Numbered from the stretch's first letter, positions 1-11,532 are shown. The stretch is DNA of 64,000 nt from Adenophora triphylla var. japonica (GCA_022495995.1 JAFEMH010001298.1:124001-188000); one strand, 5' to 3'. Made by a program: numbers and translations. The notes: a model not told the origin generated them from the letters alone.

Positions 1-439
1 ATACATAGCATACAATGTAGACATCCGATACAGCATGCATTTTTAAAAGCACACACACACACACACAACATTTAAAGGATATTAGGGGTATCCGAAAGAC
101 TCGTATTTACGAGGCTACTCGGGTGAGCTCTAATATTCTAATATTCTCTTCCCGGGGAGTCATCTGACCTCCGAACTCAAAATCTCATCACACAAAAACG
201 GTTTAAAATTATCTTTAAACTGATGCCCTTTTTCAATGTTTTGGGCTTAATAAAAACGGCGTGGCGACTCTACAAAATGCGAAAGCAAAACGGCGAGACA
301 CCTCCAACACGCAACGCTAAAACGGAATAAGCCAGATGCCGGGGCGCGATTGTGCTGCCTCTCGGATCCGGGCGACTTCCCGAACAGCGACAAATGCGAG
401 ATGCACGGGGCCTCCGCGCGTGAGCCGGATCCCGGGTAA
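1..439 (+). repeat. LTR-like fragment of a Gypsy element plus GC-rich junction
   Basis: No gene is seen. After a short AC microsatellite (51-67), the segment to about 290 resembles the 3' part of the solo LTR at 28185-30544, in matching LTR orientation. Shared blocks are the GGCGTGGCGACTC core at about 257-269 (reverse complement at 28270-28282), a (C)AAAAC..TTGAAAA block and a TTCGGAGGT block. Positions 300-435 are GC-rich in otherwise AT-rich DNA and abut Gypsy pol at about 440. This is probably a deletion or recombination junction between two elements. Confidence 0.45.
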
Positions 440-2403
440 TTTCACCTACGCCTTGGTCGTAGCTTCCAGGAAGTTGCGAGCCTATTTTTTGGCTCATCCT
501 ATTGTCTTGCTAACTAATGCACCCCTGAGGAAAATCCTGCATAAACCAGAAAGTTCAGGCTGATTACTCAACTAGTCAATTGCTCACACAGAATTCGACA
601 TTGAGTATAGGCCTCGAAAGGCATTGAAAGCTCAAGCTTTGGCGGACTTCTTGGTCGAGATTGCGTTCACCAAGGAAGATTGCGAAGTACGAGCTCAGAA
701 GGAGAAAGCAAAGGGAAAGGAACCAGCAACTCAGCCCGCCATAAGTTTGCCCGACGATTGCTGAAAAGTATACTCTGATGGGTCGGCAACAAAGAACGTT
801 AGTGGAGATGGAATTGTATTGGTCAAGACAGAATCAGGGACAGTCTACGAGGAAGCACTGAGGTTCAAGTTTGAAGCATCTAACAACCAGGCCGAGTAAG
901 AAGCTTTGGTCGCAGCCATCGAATATGCAAAGTGTTTCGGAGCAACCAAGATCGTGGCTTACTGTGACTCGCAGTTGATAGTAAATCAAGTTAAAGGAGA
1001 GTATGAGGTCCTGAATCCCACCTTGGCCAAGTACTGTGACCTGGTGAAGGAGCTGATCAAAGACTTGGAATTTTGGGAGATACAGAGGGTTGGTCGAGAT
1101 GATAATGAATTGGCCGACCTACTCTCAAAACTGGCTACATCGGACGAACATCATGGGGAACCTATCTCTCAACCTCGAACATCCAGCTTATTAGAGGGTT
1201 CAGATTTAATGCTTGGAGGATACTACTAGAGAATGGGTCTACACCAAGTGCTGGATCGAGGAAATGCGAGCTTATCTTGAGACCGGCGAGCTACCTGATG
1301 ACGAGAAAGCAGCTCGAGCTATCAAGAAAAAGGCTCTGAGTTACGTTATTCAAGGAAATGCGTTATTCATGAGGTCCTTCACTAAGCCATTATTGAGATG
1401 TGTTCACCCTCAAGAAGTTACTCAATTGATGTACGAGGTACATAGTGGGGTTTGTGGTGGACACCCCAGGGCAAGAACTTTGGCTGACAAATTGATTACA
1501 TTGGGGTATTATTGGCCGCACATGAGAACAGACGCTCACGATATTGTTCAGGGGTGCGACCAGTGCCAAAGATTCACCGATCTACCTCACTTGCCTACAA
1601 CCGAGCAAACTCCAGTGGTCGCAACTTGGCCCTTCGATATGTGGGGAGTCGATTTGATTGGTCCCTTCCCACCCGCCCGAGGAAATTGCAAGTATGTGAT
1701 CGTTGCTATTGATTACTTTACAAAGTGGGTCGAGGCCAAGCCTTTAGCCAGGATTACAGAGGAGAACGCCATCAACTTCATTCATGATTTCATTTGGTGT
1801 CGATTTGGAATTCCTCGAGCTATAGTGTCAGATAACGGGCTACAGTTCTCCACATCTTTCGAAGAAGAATTGAACAGAGTTAGAGTCAAGCATTGAAAGT
1901 CATCAGTCTCCTATCCTCAAGGTAACGGGCAAGCTGAAACAGCGAACAAACTGGTCCTTTCTGCACTCAAGACGGGTTTAGTTGGTCGACAAAGCAACTG
2001 GTTGGACGAACTTCCCATCGCTCTCTGGGTAGTCCTCACAACCAATCGGGGGCCCACGGGTGAAACCCCTTTTGCTCTTGCATATGGATCAGAAGCCATG
2101 GCAACGACCGAGCTACAATTCCCTACAGCAAGGGTAGTTTTCTTTGATCAGGAGAAGAAGGCATCAACAGATTGATCGACTTGGACTTGTTCGACGAGAA
2201 GTGAGATACAGCTCAGTTACGGATGATTAATTATAAGCAGAAAACTAAGAGTTACCACGATGAACAAGCTATCTCCCAACTGGGAAGGTCCCTACATCGT
2301 TACTCGAGTTATTAAGGAAGGAACTTACATGATCGCCCATCTAGATGGTGAGGAGTTGAAACACCCGTGGCATGCTAGCCACCTTATTAAATACTACTTC
2401 TAG
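440..2403 (+). pseudogene. Gypsy pol remnant: RT end, RNase H, integrase
   Basis: One frame can be followed from about 443 to 2160. It covers the RT/RNase H connection (LLTNAPLRKIL near 510), an RNase H domain (YSDGSAT near 775, YCDSQLIVNQVKGEYE near 960, RVGRDDNELADLLSKLA near 1090) and an integrase from about 1213. The integrase has an HHCC zinc finger (VHSGVCGGH...CDQC, 1440-1560), the core VDLIGP (first Asp), SDNG (second Asp) and GQAE (Glu, about 1930). In-frame stops lie at 561-563, 762-764, 897-899 and 1894-1896; two replace residues expected inside RNase H. A frame change between about 2160 and 2260 leads to the C-terminal tail, WEGPYIV...PWHASHLIKYYF, ending at the stop 2401-2403. 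The parts are homologous to the integrase of the second Gypsy element at 50960-51534. It is not translatable as one protein. Confidence 0.85.
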
Positions 2404-2555
2404 TTCAACTTTTAGTTCAGTTTCAGTTTTGGTTTCTCTTTTTCAAAGTTTGAGTTTAGTTTTAGTTCTAACTTTCCGTTTTCATGTAATTGTGCCACTA
2501 CTTCAATAAAGTCGCAGTTCTATTCAACAAAAGTTGTGCTACGTTTTTACATCAA

Positions 2556-3150
2556 TCTAACAAGACTCGATTCTTAATCATTCTCGTTCATTTAACAAGT
2601 CCGACTCTTAGTCGACTTCGATCTAACAAGACTCGATTCTTAATCAGTCTCGTTCATTTAACAAGTCCGACTCATAGTCGACTTCGTTCTAACAGGCTCG
2701 ATTCTTAGTCAGCCTCGTTCCTTTAAACAAGCCCGACTCTTAGTCGACTTCGTTCTAACAGGCTCAATTCTTAGTCAGCCTCGTTCCTTTAAATAAGTCC
2801 GACTCTTAGTCGACTTCGTTCTAACAAGCTCGATTCTTAATCAGTCTTGTTCATTTAACAAGTCAGACTCTTAGTCAACTTCGTTCTAACAGGATCGATT
2901 CTTAATCAGTCTCGTTCATTTAACAAGTCTGACTCTTAGTCGACTTCATTCTAACAGACTCGACTCTTAGTCAGCCTCGTTCCTTTAAACAAGTCCGACT
3001 CTTAGTCGACTTCGTTTTGACAGGCTCGACTCTTAGTCAGCCTCGTTCCTTTAAACAGGTCCGACTCTTAGTCGACCTCGTTCTCATAAGATTCGACTTT
3101 TGGTCAATCTCATTATCAAATGAGCCAAGCATTAGGCTGACTTCATTTCT
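2556..3150 (+). repeat. 33/66-bp tandem repeat behind Gypsy pol
   Basis: Units beginning TCTAACA(A/G) start at 2556, 2622, 2688, 2754, 2820, 2885, 2950, about 3016 and about 3082, so the period is 65-66 bp. Each unit is two related 33-bp halves, one with CTCGATTCTTAGTCAGCCTCG and one with CCGACTCTTAGTCGACTTCG. Later units decay. The flanks 2404-2555 and 3151-3419 hold no gene; they are non-coding 3' parts of the element. Confidence 0.9.
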
Positions 3151-3419
3151 AAAAAATAGTCCGACCAAAGGCTCGTAACGATCTCGTTTATTCTATCAAA
3201 TCTAGTTCGACATACATTCATACGAGGATCAAAAGCAAAAGATTCAAATATAAAGTCAACTACGATTAAATAAGGCAAGTTCCCCAAAGCGGGCTAAAAC
3301 TGTTGCGATCAAAAAATATTACGAGTTAAGATGCCTCCCAAAAAACTGGGCCAAGGCATTGGTACTTAAAGCAAAAAGAAAACTGTTTTTGAACATTGTT
3401 TCATCACATCAAGCAAATA

Positions 3420-6412
3420 TTAAGCGGCTGGCCCGTCATCGGCTGGATTTTGTTGATCATCGGCGACCTCTTCTTCTACGTCCTCCTTCATGTCTTTAGC
3501 ATCCTCAATTTCTTGGATAAGCACGTTGAAATTTCTTTCTGCAAGGGGAGGGGCAATCCAAGGTTCATAACCGTCCTCTTGATCCTGTTGGGCTATGAAT
3601 GCTAGGTCATTGTCTATATAGGGTAGGACGGAATGACCACCTCGAGCTACCATATCGTATTGTTCTTCAGACGCCCACCGGACCAACTGTTCCAGTGACA
3701 CATCTGCAGACGGGTCAACTATGGCTCGACGTGCCATATGACGCAGACCTACATCAAGAAAATTCTTCACCTTATCCACTATTGTGTTGTAAAATTCATC
3801 ACTCTGTTTAAAGGCTTTCACCGCAGCTCTCGTGGCAGTTTGGATCTCCTCCTTCCATGTGGCTCTGGCAGCATTGAGCTCCTCATTCAGCTTGGTAAGA
3901 AACAAGTCTCGATCCTGAAGCACCTTGGCGGTCGTTGCAAGTTCTTTCTTCGTCTCCTCATACCCCTGGCGCTCGACATCTCTTTCCACCTTCAGGTCAT
4001 CAAGCTTAGTCTCAGTAGCTATGAGGTCGACCAGTGCTTTGTCCTTAGATGCCACAACATCATTCTTAAGAGCCTCAAGAGCATCATAGGCCACATCTAG
4101 GTCGTTGTATTTCTCTCTCAGCTCAGTCACTTCATGAGATTTTTGGGCGTATTGGGCCATAGCCAGTTTCTCCCCCTCAATAGACGCTCTCCAAGAGCTC
4201 TTTGCTTGTTTAACCATAGTAAGATACTGCATATAGAGAAACGGAAAAGGATTAGCTCGATGAACACTCAAAAAATAAGTGACGACCAAGAAGTAAACGA
4301 CCAAGTAGAAAAGAAAAACAAAAGTTTACCTCGCTGTGTGCCAAGCCAGATCGATCAGAAAACTCTTCGGGGGTCATCCCCTTGTCAACAAAATGAGCAA
4401 GCAGGTCAGAATCTATTTCCCTCCTGACCACTACTTACCCGAACCCTAAATCAGGATACCAAAGGCTCAAACTGTTAACTCCGCGAAGAGGTGGGACATC
4501 ACTTAGCTTCCCTATCTGAGCCTGAATAGATTCTTAGCTCAGAGTTGAAGAGGCTGGGGGAGGAAGATTGCTGGGGGAGACGGACTTACCCTTGTCGACC
4601 CTCGACCTTTTCTTTGAATTAAGAGGAAGATCATCATCTTCATCAAAGGTATCTTCATCAACATTAACAATGGTGAGGGGGCTGACCCCAGTTGGCTCGC
4701 GACGGGAGGTCGCTTCAATTGTCTCAGGAACTGGGTCGGAGCTCGAGCCCGGTATAATCGACTTGTTGACCTCATCTCTCTCCACTACTATCTCCCGAGC
4801 TTGGCTATCGCCCTCCATAGGATCCATCGAGCCAGAATCATCCATAGGCACCATACCCGCATTCTCCTTCGGTAGCAGCCTGTTCCGTGCTGCCGCTTCT
4901 CTCTCTCTACTGGCTCGAGCGTTGGAAGCTCCGTGCGCCTTCTTGGCATTCTTCTTATCAGGAACACCAACAATCCGAGTCATATTTGCTTCATGCTCAG
5001 GAGTGAGGACTGCACAAACAAAAAGGAAAAGATCAGCTATCAAGAAGAAAGGGAGGCAAGTAAAAAATAGCGAGCTAAATAAAGGGTCAGGCTAACACTT
5101 ACTCCCAAAGTGATCTTTGGTCGTACGGAAGGAACCCGGGGTAATCTTACAATCATGACACTGACTCTCGAATCTATATCTATCCCCCTAATGAACGACC
5201 CAGACTGGATATCTCCATCCCCTGACTATCAAGGCAAGAGGGGCTACATTGTCCCCACCTAACAACATTCCTGCTTGAATGAAATTATTTTTGTTGGACC
5301 CCAACAGTTCCTAACTGATGGGCCCCAGCTATTTCTGTCAACTTATTGGTCAGCTCTACCTCCCATGTAGGGACCCAATAATCCTCCTCCTCCTTCAAGG
5401 CTGTGGATTCATTAGTGGGTAAAGGAAATTCCCAGCCTCTTCTACTCTCGACCAAGATTAAATGGGAATTCCACCTGGTTACCTTGTCAGGAAAATTGAC
5501 GAACAACTTGGGGGCATTGGCTCGAGTGGGAGTGCTAAATCCTAAGGTTCTTTTATCGAATGCGACCTTGAAAAACTTTCTGAAGACGTGCATGCATGGC
5601 TCGTATCCAATGAATCGGAAAACCATAGCAAAACAAACCAGCACCCTCACAGTATTCACTCCCAACTGCATAGGGACAACATTCAAACACTCTAAAAACT
5701 CACAAATGAACGGGTCCAAGGGAAGTCGCAACCCGACCTCAAATTAACCGTAGAAAAAGGCGACCTTTGAAGGATTTAAGGCCCAATACGCCCATTCATG
5801 AGCCTTCCTCTCCTTCTCGGTATAATGGGTAAGACGGTATTCCTCCTTGTTAATCTCAAAGAAATTATATAAAAGCTCAAGCCTTGACTCCGAGCTTTTC
5901 TTCCCTTTAAGTGGCTTGGGGGCCACATACCCTCTTTCATTATGGCCTGGCACAGCAGTCGATCCAAAGGCGTCTTCAATATTTCCAGAGGGAGCGCCCG
6001 CCGAGTCCTGGGTCGACATTTCTAAAGAAGAAGAAAAAACAGGGGAATCAGTCCTAGTTACTGAAGCAGGCGACCTACCTATAAGCGACCTAGATTCCCC
6101 TGAAAACCCTTGATTATTCCTAAGGTATGAGGGTTTATTGGGATCCTTATTGTAGAACAGAGCTATGTGATCTAACAGTTCGTGAAAAAGATGAAAGTTA
6201 ACTACCTTTTGATTGTCTACTCCTAAATCACCCAGGTTATCTCCTGCAGGAAAATCCAGCTCGCTAAATTTTAAACCCCACCTGGTCAGAATAAGGGCAC
6301 ATTCCTCCAAAGACATCTCTTTCCATACTCCACCTAAACATTTATATACTCTACGGTTTGTGACACAATAACCATACCAAGCACCTATCTCGCAGCTAAA
6401 AGTCCTAGCCAT
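3420..6412 (-). pseudogene. Antisense additional ORF of the Gypsy element (putative gypsy-type transposon protein), spliced, with one stop
   Basis: The gene runs against the pol strand. From the ATG at 6412 (MARTFSCEIGAWYGY) the frame is open to 5747, hits a single TAA at 5744-5746, and continues in the same frame to 5285. The part after the stop (LRLPLDPFICEFLECLNVVP) matches in style the plant 'putative gypsy type transposon' family (PF04195 type). More coding blocks follow: 5010-4534 (acidic and basic, low complexity), about 4420-4330 and 4226-3420. The last is a long coiled coil (about 90 residues of K/E/A-rich heptads) with an acidic tail. Introns are visible: an acceptor after a pyrimidine tract at about 5011, and a full intron 4329-4227 with GTAAAC...TGCAG ends and phase-0 joints on both sides. 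Another stop lies at 4534-4536. The function of these extra ORFs is unknown. The family assignment is from memory of motif style. Confidence 0.7.
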
Positions 6413-6424
6413 GGCGGAAATCAA

Positions 6425-6925
6425 AGAGAGAGCTCGAAATAAAAGCTAATAAACAGAAAAATTGAGGGGTACCTTAACAAAATTCAAAGAGCGGAGGTTA
6501 ATGGGAAGAAGACGAATGCTCGATCGCACCGGTTATCAGAATCCTTGCTTTGGATTCTCGCTCTCTAAGTATACGCCTGTAAATTGGGGGTATGTAAAGT
6601 TCAAAAAGGAAAAGGATTCACCTTTTATACCTAGTACTAATCTGTTCCTGAAGTGGAAAGGTTTTGAGGTTTCAATGGTTAATTCACAATTAATGCCAAA
6701 AACAGTTCCCAAGGCGGTTGTCCAAGCGTCAAAATAGGTAATGATTACGGAAAAATGGCGCTCTTCCAGATCTAGCCGTTCACTGTAAAAGATCAAGATT
6801 GAGCCACGTCACCATTAGTCGACCAACAATTAGCTCGAGCATCTACCTGCGCCCTACTTAAATCTTCGGAAAAAATTCTTATAACTACCTAGTCGACAAA
6901 GTCAACTCAGAAAGTTGGGGGCCAC
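6425..6925 (-). promoter_or_regulatory. Region between antisense ORF start and 3' LTR, with polypurine tract
   Basis: No coding content is recognised. It must hold the promoter of the antisense ORF (transcribed leftwards) and, at 6911-6921, the purine run AAAGTTGGGGG that fits the plus-strand primer of the retrotransposon, five bases before the LTR start TGAACAGAAT at 6926. I could not fix a TATA box for the antisense gene. Confidence 0.45.
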
Positions 6926-7614
6926 TGAACAGAATAAAAGTGACGGTCTCGGCCCAACGACCAAGCCCAGTTCTACAGATGTTATTGCCACCACATTCTC
7001 AGTGGGCTAGGCCCAATTATTACAAGGCCCAGGGTCCATCATCAAAGATCAGTCGACCTAGCTCATTGTTCGACCTACTCGGTCCCGACCTAGCTATCGT
7101 TCGATATACGATCCAGATTCAATTCGGGTATCATCCGATCCAATCATTCAGTCAGGTCGACCTATACCCAGCAGGCGACCTCGACCTATCAAAGAACACG
7201 TCGACCTACAGAGTCCAGGGGTATCTACAATTCTTTCTATATCAAACTCCCTACAAAACAGAAGTTATTCATGGAAAATATCTCTCATGCAAATCCGATC
7301 CAAGATTCAAGGGATCCCTAGCAATCCTATTACAAATATATCTCTCATCAACAACTATAAATACATGGCAACACCAACCGTTCCAAGGTAATTGCTATTT
7401 GTTATTCTGAATACATTGTTCTTTATAACTTATCAGCTCTCATACACACCATACTTACTCTCACGCCCGAGGGTCTTCGCCGGAGATCATCCTGGCTAGT
7501 TGTGAGTTCTGTTTTCAGATCAAAGAAGTCAGGTGATCAATCTTGCGGCTGAACGGAGATTGATAAGCACGATTCTTGCAGAATCATTCCTTTTTTTATC
7601 TTTATGTTGGAGCA
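6926..7614 (+). repeat. 3' LTR of the Tat-type Gypsy element
   Basis: Starts TGAACAG directly after the polypurine tract and ends near GTTGGAGCA (7614). A TATA box (TATAAATA) lies at 7356-7363. Upstream of it, in U3, the motif TCGACCTA recurs about five times between 7050 and 7210, a local cluster. The other LTR is outside the window, so the length and the right border are estimates. Confidence 0.65.
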
Positions 7615-7624
7615 TTATTATAAT

Positions 7625-8638
7625 TCCCCCGTCTCACTTAAGTATTAATCAAAATTTTGAGCACAATAACTAAAAATTAGTAGTATAATAAGAAGAGAAT
7701 GAGCGAAAAAAGGTGTTGTAAGTACTAAAAATAAAATAGGAGAAATAATAAGTGAAAGTAATAGTAAGTGAGTAACACAAATGAGTTACATTAAATATAA
7801 AATAATAATAAAATTATCATTTTGAAAAGTTCGCACTCATGTGAATTAGACATGGGCAAACCGGAACCGAAACGGCAAGAACCGAAAGACCGAACCGGAA
7901 TCGGCAGAATCGGAATCGGGAGGAACCGAAACCGGCAAGAACCGAAACCGTCCGGTTCGCGGTTCAATCTCGGTTCGACATTTCCGAAAATCGTGAACCG
8001 TCGGTTTTGAAACCGGAACAGGAGAACCGACGATTCTTATAGAAAATTCAAAAAAAAATCAAAATTTACCCCTTTTTCACAGCTTTTTCAGTCAATTTGT
8101 CCCTTTTTTTTTTCTTTTTACACCTTTTTCAGTAATTAAAAAAAAAAATAATCCTTACCTTTGACCTATAAATACAAATTCACCTCATTACATTTTTTTT
8201 CACAAAACTCTCTTAACTCTCTCTTAACTTTCACCATCAAATTCAAAGCTCATTCCAAATTCTCAAGCTCAAATCACTCACCAACCAACATTCATATTTT
8301 CAGCCATTATTCCAAAATCCAGCTTCATTTTCCATATTTTCATCCTTGTATTTGGTGTTGGGCGGTCGCCCACATCACGGCCTTTGGAGATCAATTTCCT
8401 TCCAAAAAAAAAAAAAAAAAAGAACCGGAAAACCTTGGAACCGGAATCGGAACCGGCAGACAGGAACCGGAACCAAGAACCGGTATTTGGCGGTTCCATC
8501 TCGATTCCCCCTTTCCCGGAATCGGAACCGGCGGTTCGAAATCGAAATCGAAACCGGGAACCGGTTGCCCATGTCTAATGTGAATGTGAAATAGACGAAA
8601 AAAGAAATAAGTGTATGATTACGTGGGACAGAGAATGT
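7625..8638. mobile_element. Stowaway-like MITE, split by a hAT element
   Basis: The left end CCCCCGTCTCAC and inner GAGCACAATAACTA, and the right end AAATAAGTG...ACGTGGGACAGAGA, match in order the MITE at 13024-13282 (CACAATAACTA and AAATAAGTG...ACGTGGGACGGAGGGAG). The hAT insertion 7847-8577 separates the two halves. No ORF belongs to it. Confidence 0.6.
7847..8577. mobile_element. Non-autonomous hAT-type transposon with perfect 8-bp TSD
   Basis: The terminal inverted repeats are TAGACATGGGCAAACCGG on the left and the complement of CCGGTTGCCCATGTCTA on the right. Both sides are flanked by the same 8 bases, ATGTGAAT (7839-7846 and 8578-8585), the TSD length of hAT elements. The ends are packed with GGAACCGAAACCG-like short repeats in both orientations. 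The centre (about 8160-8400) has a TATAAATA box and a leader-like pyrimidine-rich stretch. No transposase is present; short frames here are low-complexity. Confidence 0.85.
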
Positions 8639-8645
8639 ATTAAAA

Positions 8646-10062
8646 CTATGGATATGGATTTACTGACCTTGTTGTGAATTAGTCTTTCGTATCCGATTCG
8701 TAATTCAGATTTGAATCGTAGACGAAACTTGGATCTTCTTTCTTGGTGATGAATCAACAATGGTGATCTTCAAGCTTTAGGTGATAAAGCAATCACCCTC
8801 TATCGGTAATCCACACGCGAACGAACCAAGATCTGTATCTTGTTGGATTGCTAGATGATCCTCTTGTTGAAATTATTTTCAACAATCTATGGCCAATATG
8901 AATTTGAATCTGAGGAGTTTTGATCTTTGATTCATAATCAAAATCAAGGAATTAGTGTTTCATAAACCCTTATTTTTCGTCTATTTTTGCTGAGGTAAAA
9001 GAGGCTATTTATACTTTATAAATATCCCTAACACTTAGGGAGAAAAGCCCTAAACCTAGTCAAAACCGGCGCTGAACATGAGCCTTGTCCCGCGCGAGAC
9101 TGGCATGTCCCGCGCGATACAACGCTACCGTCCAAACCAAGCATCCTGATACACTCGTCCCCTTTAAGGGGAATAATTAGTGCATTTGGAGACGAGTCGT
9201 CCCCTGACCCCAGATTTCATATTTAAGTCATTTTCAATCCGTTCTTTGTGTGTGATCCTTTAGAAATTATATTTTATGTTGGTAGTGAGTTGAAACATCA
9301 ACCTCACAAGACATAAGTGATCTCTAACAAGTCATTATATCCACCCAATTAAAATATAACATCAAGGCTTGATTCCTTTATAGATCAATGTCTCAATCCC
9401 TTTGTCCACGATGTCATATTGAACATGAGTCATGGTCCATGTCAACTCATATTGTTCAATGCTTTCTCGATTCCGAATAAGTTGATAATCCAAGTGCATT
9501 TGATCTCTATCAAATCTCTTGCGTATGGCCGTACATTTCATTAACACTATTCATCGAGGGCCCAAGCATACATCTCTCTTTACGAGGGACAAATTCCATC
9601 TTGACTTATCATTCTTCCCTACATGAATTCAATTGTGCTAACATAGCTCTTATTGCTATCTTATTAAAGATAGTGTTAGACTACATCAAACATAACCTTC
9701 ATCATATGGAAGACAATGATAATCTCAGGTACAAAGGATTCTAATGACACAACTTTTATGAGATTTAATCATGACATATATAGACCATGTCATAAAATCT
9801 CATAAATGGGTCTGTCCAGTACCTTGTTCTCTAACAAGTACCCATAAGTGTAATCTGCATCCCCATGCATATAATCATCTCTATGATTATCAATTACTAA
9901 CTTATACTAGTTATTTATAATAAATAGAGACACATATTATTATAATAAACATGTAAACATATAATAATTCAAATAAACAATCTCTATAATAAATGATAAT
10001 GACGAGATAACTGTTTTAATAATCAGTCATAATAATTATTAGCCTAGGACATAACACCAACA
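8646..10062 (-). repeat. Probable solo LTR (minus orientation)
   Basis: Read on the minus strand it begins TGTTGGTGTTATGTCCTAGG at 10062 and has a TATA box (TATAAATAG, 9013-9005) followed by a leader-like region to about 8646. TAAAA occurs on both sides (8641-8645, 10063-10067), fitting a 5-bp target duplication, although the 8646 end does not read as canonical CA. Two near-palindromes, GTCCCGCGCGAGAC and GTCCCGCGCGATAC, lie at about 9087-9121, upstream of the TATA box. No credible protein is encoded. Confidence 0.5.
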
Positions 10063-10067
10063 TAAAA

Positions 10068-11272
10068 CATAAAGTTGATAGGTTGAGCATTAAAATAAAT
10101 TGTAGTTATGATAATGTTATAAAAAAATGTGAAAAATTGGAAAGCAAGATAGAATGAAAGATTTTATATTTTCCCTATAAATCAGGGCTGTTTGTCGTAT
10201 GCAGCTTAAATTACGTAATAAAGCAACCTTAAAGTACAAATGGCCAATTATGTCACCGCAAAAAAATATAAACTTAAAATAGAAAGTACTGTAAAAAGTT
10301 GTGGAGGAAACGTACGGATGATAAGCACTGAGAAATCTGGACAAGTTGTCAAGTTGGGTCATATGTGCGCACCAACTTCACATGGCCATGGCCATGGCCA
10401 TAGGGACTTTTAAGGACAATTCTTAGTGGGTATTTGCTGGGCTTATCTCAACATTTTTTCGGTCAAAATCAAAACGTGCTATTTGTCCATCAATTTTTTT
10501 CAATCAAAATTTATTTTAAAATAAATGAGTATCTCTTGTAAAAAATTAGATTTTTTTTAAAATGTTATAAAAAAACTACTTTTCAGAATTGTTCATCACT
10601 TTTATTAGTTAGACTTAGTGCTTTAAAACTAGTTTTTTTTTTTATGTTACAAAAAAATTAATTTTTTACAAGATTTTGGCAAAATAAATATTTTAATAAA
10701 TAAAAATTAATTTTTTGGATAGTTAATTTTGAGACGAAGGAGATAGTAAATAAATTTAATGGCGCCATTAAATAACGAGGTAAGCCACTAACTAAATTGC
10801 CCTTTTAAGGATAACTGTAAAAAAATTGAGTTTTATGTTTGTGTTTGTGTTTGTGTTTTTTTTTAACAAATAACAAATTCAATTGCATTAATTAAAAGAC
10901 TCCGAAAAAGTCGGAGGCTCACCCAAAATATCCGGAGTAGATCCATTTCTTATTCTATAACACTGACAATTTAGGTCTAAATCTTGAGGTGTTCGAATTA
11001 TACTGCAAGTAAAACTTGATTATTTCCTCGATTCGGCATTTAAGAAATCTTTAATCGAATAATATTTCGCCTTGAGTACTCGATATAGAGAATTCGGGAT
11101 TACGAGTTAACGTCCACCAGACATCCCAAAATTTTCGAAACATCCTTGTGTAACAAAAATAATGGTATCCTTTTTGTTCTGAGATGATATGAGATTTATC
11201 AATGGAGGTTGCAATTGAATTTATCAATGGAGATTGCAATTGAATAATACGAAAACATATAAACAAACACAA
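10068..11272. other. AT-rich intergenic DNA
   Basis: No gene recognised. It contains a small CATGGC-type repeat at about 10380-10400, poly-T stretches, and a piece near 10865-10935 with a short hairpin (ACTCCGAAAAAGTCGGAG) that looks like a decayed repeat. Confidence 0.5.
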
Positions 11273-11274
11273 TA

Positions 11275-11530
11275 CTCCCTCCGTCCCATAAAACATTACC
11301 CCTTTTACTATTTTGGGCGTCCCACTTTAAAGTCCCACTTTTTTAAAAAGGAAATTTTTTAATACTTCTTTATTCATGGGACCTACTTGTCATACTCACA
11401 ACACTTTTCAAATTTACTATTCTCTCCACTCATTCTCTTTCCTTCCACTCACAACACCTACTTTAATAACATTATTCCTTATTTTCCGTTCTCAACAGTA
11501 AAGGAGTAAAGTTTTGTGGAACGGAGGGAG
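11275..11530. mobile_element. Stowaway-like MITE
   Basis: About 256 bp with inverted ends CTCCCTCCGTCCCATAAAAC and the complement of GTTTTGTGGAACGGAGGGAG, flanked by TA on both sides (11273-11274, 11531-11532). TA target duplication and CTCCCTCCGT ends are typical of plant Stowaway (Tc1/Mariner-derived) MITEs. Confidence 0.85.
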
Positions 11531-11532
11531 TA

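Larger units (their letters stand above)
440..7614 (+). mobile_element. Ty3/Gypsy element, Tat (Retand/Ogre-like) type, 5' part missing
   Basis: Order on the + strand: end of reverse transcriptase, RNase H, integrase (440-2403), tandem repeat (2556-3150), an additional ORF in antisense (6412-3420), polypurine tract (6911-6921), 3' LTR (6926-7614). An antisense extra ORF between pol and the 3' LTR, and a tandem repeat behind pol, are known for plant Tat-lineage elements. GAG, protease and the 5' LTR are not in the window. Pol has several stop codons, so the copy is dead. Confidence 0.8.

Noticed and set aside
2556..3150. Possible CRISPR-like array
   Set aside because: Units are contiguous without unique spacers and lie in a plant retrotransposon.
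4568..5095. 175-codon serine-rich frame on the + strand
   Set aside because: Shadow of the antisense ORF exon, whose splice sites support the minus strand.
7822..8010. 62-codon frame over the hAT left end
   Set aside because: Arginine/proline-rich repeat product of the subterminal repeats; crosses the transposon border.
8161..8594. Several overlapping frames on both strands in the hAT element
   Set aside because: They are translations of GGAACCG-like repeats in multiple frames, with no domain.
9362..9547. 61-codon frame on the minus strand
   Set aside because: Lies within a probable solo LTR and has no recognisable domain or similar frame around it.
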